A stretch of 64,000 nucleotides of DNA from Nansenia antarctica (taxonomy: Eukaryota; Chordata; Actinopteri; Argentiniformes; Microstomatidae). The notes below the pieces were generated by a model. That model was not told where the DNA came from and did not search any database. It worked only from the letters and a program-made list of their open reading frames with translations. This document shows, piece after piece, positions 63,401-64,000 of the stretch. The first letter of the stretch is position 1. Every line of letters starts with the position of its first letter. The translations under genes were made by a program, and so were the position numbers. The stretch is from assembly GCA_963989245.1 (NCBI GenBank), contig OZ022355.1, positions 26,209,289 through 26,273,288 of the forward strand, written 5' to 3'.

Positions 63401-64000
63401 ATACTTCATAACAGAGGTTATACTTCATAACAGGAGGTTATACTTCATAACAGGAGACTATACTTCATAACAGAGGTTATACTTCATAACAGGAGACTAT
63501 ACTTCATAACAGGAGACTATACTTCATAACAGGAGGTTATACTTCATAACAGGAGGCTATACTTCATAACAGGAGGTTATACTTCATAACAGAGGTTATA
63601 CTTCATAACAGGAGGTTATACTTCATAACAGGAGACTATACTTCATAACAGAGGTTATACTTCATAACAGGAGACTATACTTCATAACAGGAGACTATAC
63701 TTCATAACAGGAGGCTATACTTCATAACAGGAGACTATACTTCATAACAGAGGTTATACTTCATAACAGGAGGTTATACTTCATAACAGGAGACTATACT
63801 TCATAACAGGAGGCTATACTTCATAACAGGAGACTATACTTCATAACAGAGTTTATACTTCATAACAGAGGTTATACTTCATAACAGGAGGCTATACTTC
63901 ATAACAGAGGTTATACTTCATAACAGAGGTTATACTTCATAAAAGGAGACTATACTTCATAACAGGAGGCTATACTTCATAACAGAGGTTATACTTCATA
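48437..64000 (+). repeat. giant 19/20-bp minisatellite array, right block (15.6 kb, open at window end)
   Basis: Same four unit types and same orientation as the left block; I estimate about 790 units. It has its own rare variants: GAGTTTATAC (59294, 59648, 61137, 63850), GACTAAACTT (59867, 60203, 61375), AGGTGACTATAC (60060, 61628), CAGTAGAC (58290, 63040, 63060). GAGGTGAAACTT, common in the left block, was not seen. Spacings such as 50211/53304 (GACGATAC) and 53496/56877 (GAGAATATAC) point to periods of about 3.1-3.4 kb. The array runs off the end of the window. Confidence 0.97.

Noticed and set aside
17972..64000. CRISPR-like array
   Set aside because: Units abut one another with no unique spacers, and the surrounding DNA is animal. 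It is a minisatellite.

Overview
The window looks like a piece of a teleost fish genome. The evidence is several tRNA-derived SINEs of kinds common in fish, an L2-clade LINE with a tetranucleotide tail, two related hAT transposons, spliced-gene signals and very dense CA/TC microsatellites. I found no complete host gene. The only intact long coding region is a hAT transposase at 15544-17670. One 90-bp stretch (14176-14265) looks like a lone host exon.

Layout. (1) 1-1195: unique DNA with CA repeats and a SINE tail. (2) 1196-6958: a TIR-bounded DNA transposon with a likely TAA target duplication. Its minus-strand Cys-rich gene is split by an L2 LINE (2604-4361, 5-bp target duplication). A deleted hAT copy (5451-6572, exact 8-bp target duplication) sits near its other end. 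(3) 6959-9030: SINEs, a 148-bp fold-back element and a second fragment of the region-2 transposon. (4) 9031-13005: simple-sequence DNA, a hairpin, and a direct tandem duplication of a 1.1-1.45 kb block that carries a purine tract, a 32-bp minisatellite and a CA tract. (5) 13006-14990: SINE pieces and the candidate exon. (6) 14991-about 17971: the hAT element, whose left end is visible and whose right end is not. (7) 17972-64000: about 44.7 kb of 19/20-bp minisatellite, interrupted once by a 1.3 kb TIR-bounded island (47141-48436) and still running at the window end.

The minisatellite is the most striking feature. It is built from four unit types in an irregular order, at a rough estimate 2,200-2,300 copies. 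Rare variant units recur at a nearly fixed offset of 11.6-11.8 kb, so a block of about 11.7 kb has been duplicated in tandem, with shorter periods of about 3.7-3.9 kb nested inside. The array starts 300 bp after the transposase stop codon, before any right terminus appears, so it may have grown inside the hAT element.

There is no operon-like cooperation between genes here. The story is nested transposition followed by repeat expansion. Family assignments rest on motifs recognised by eye; no database search was run.
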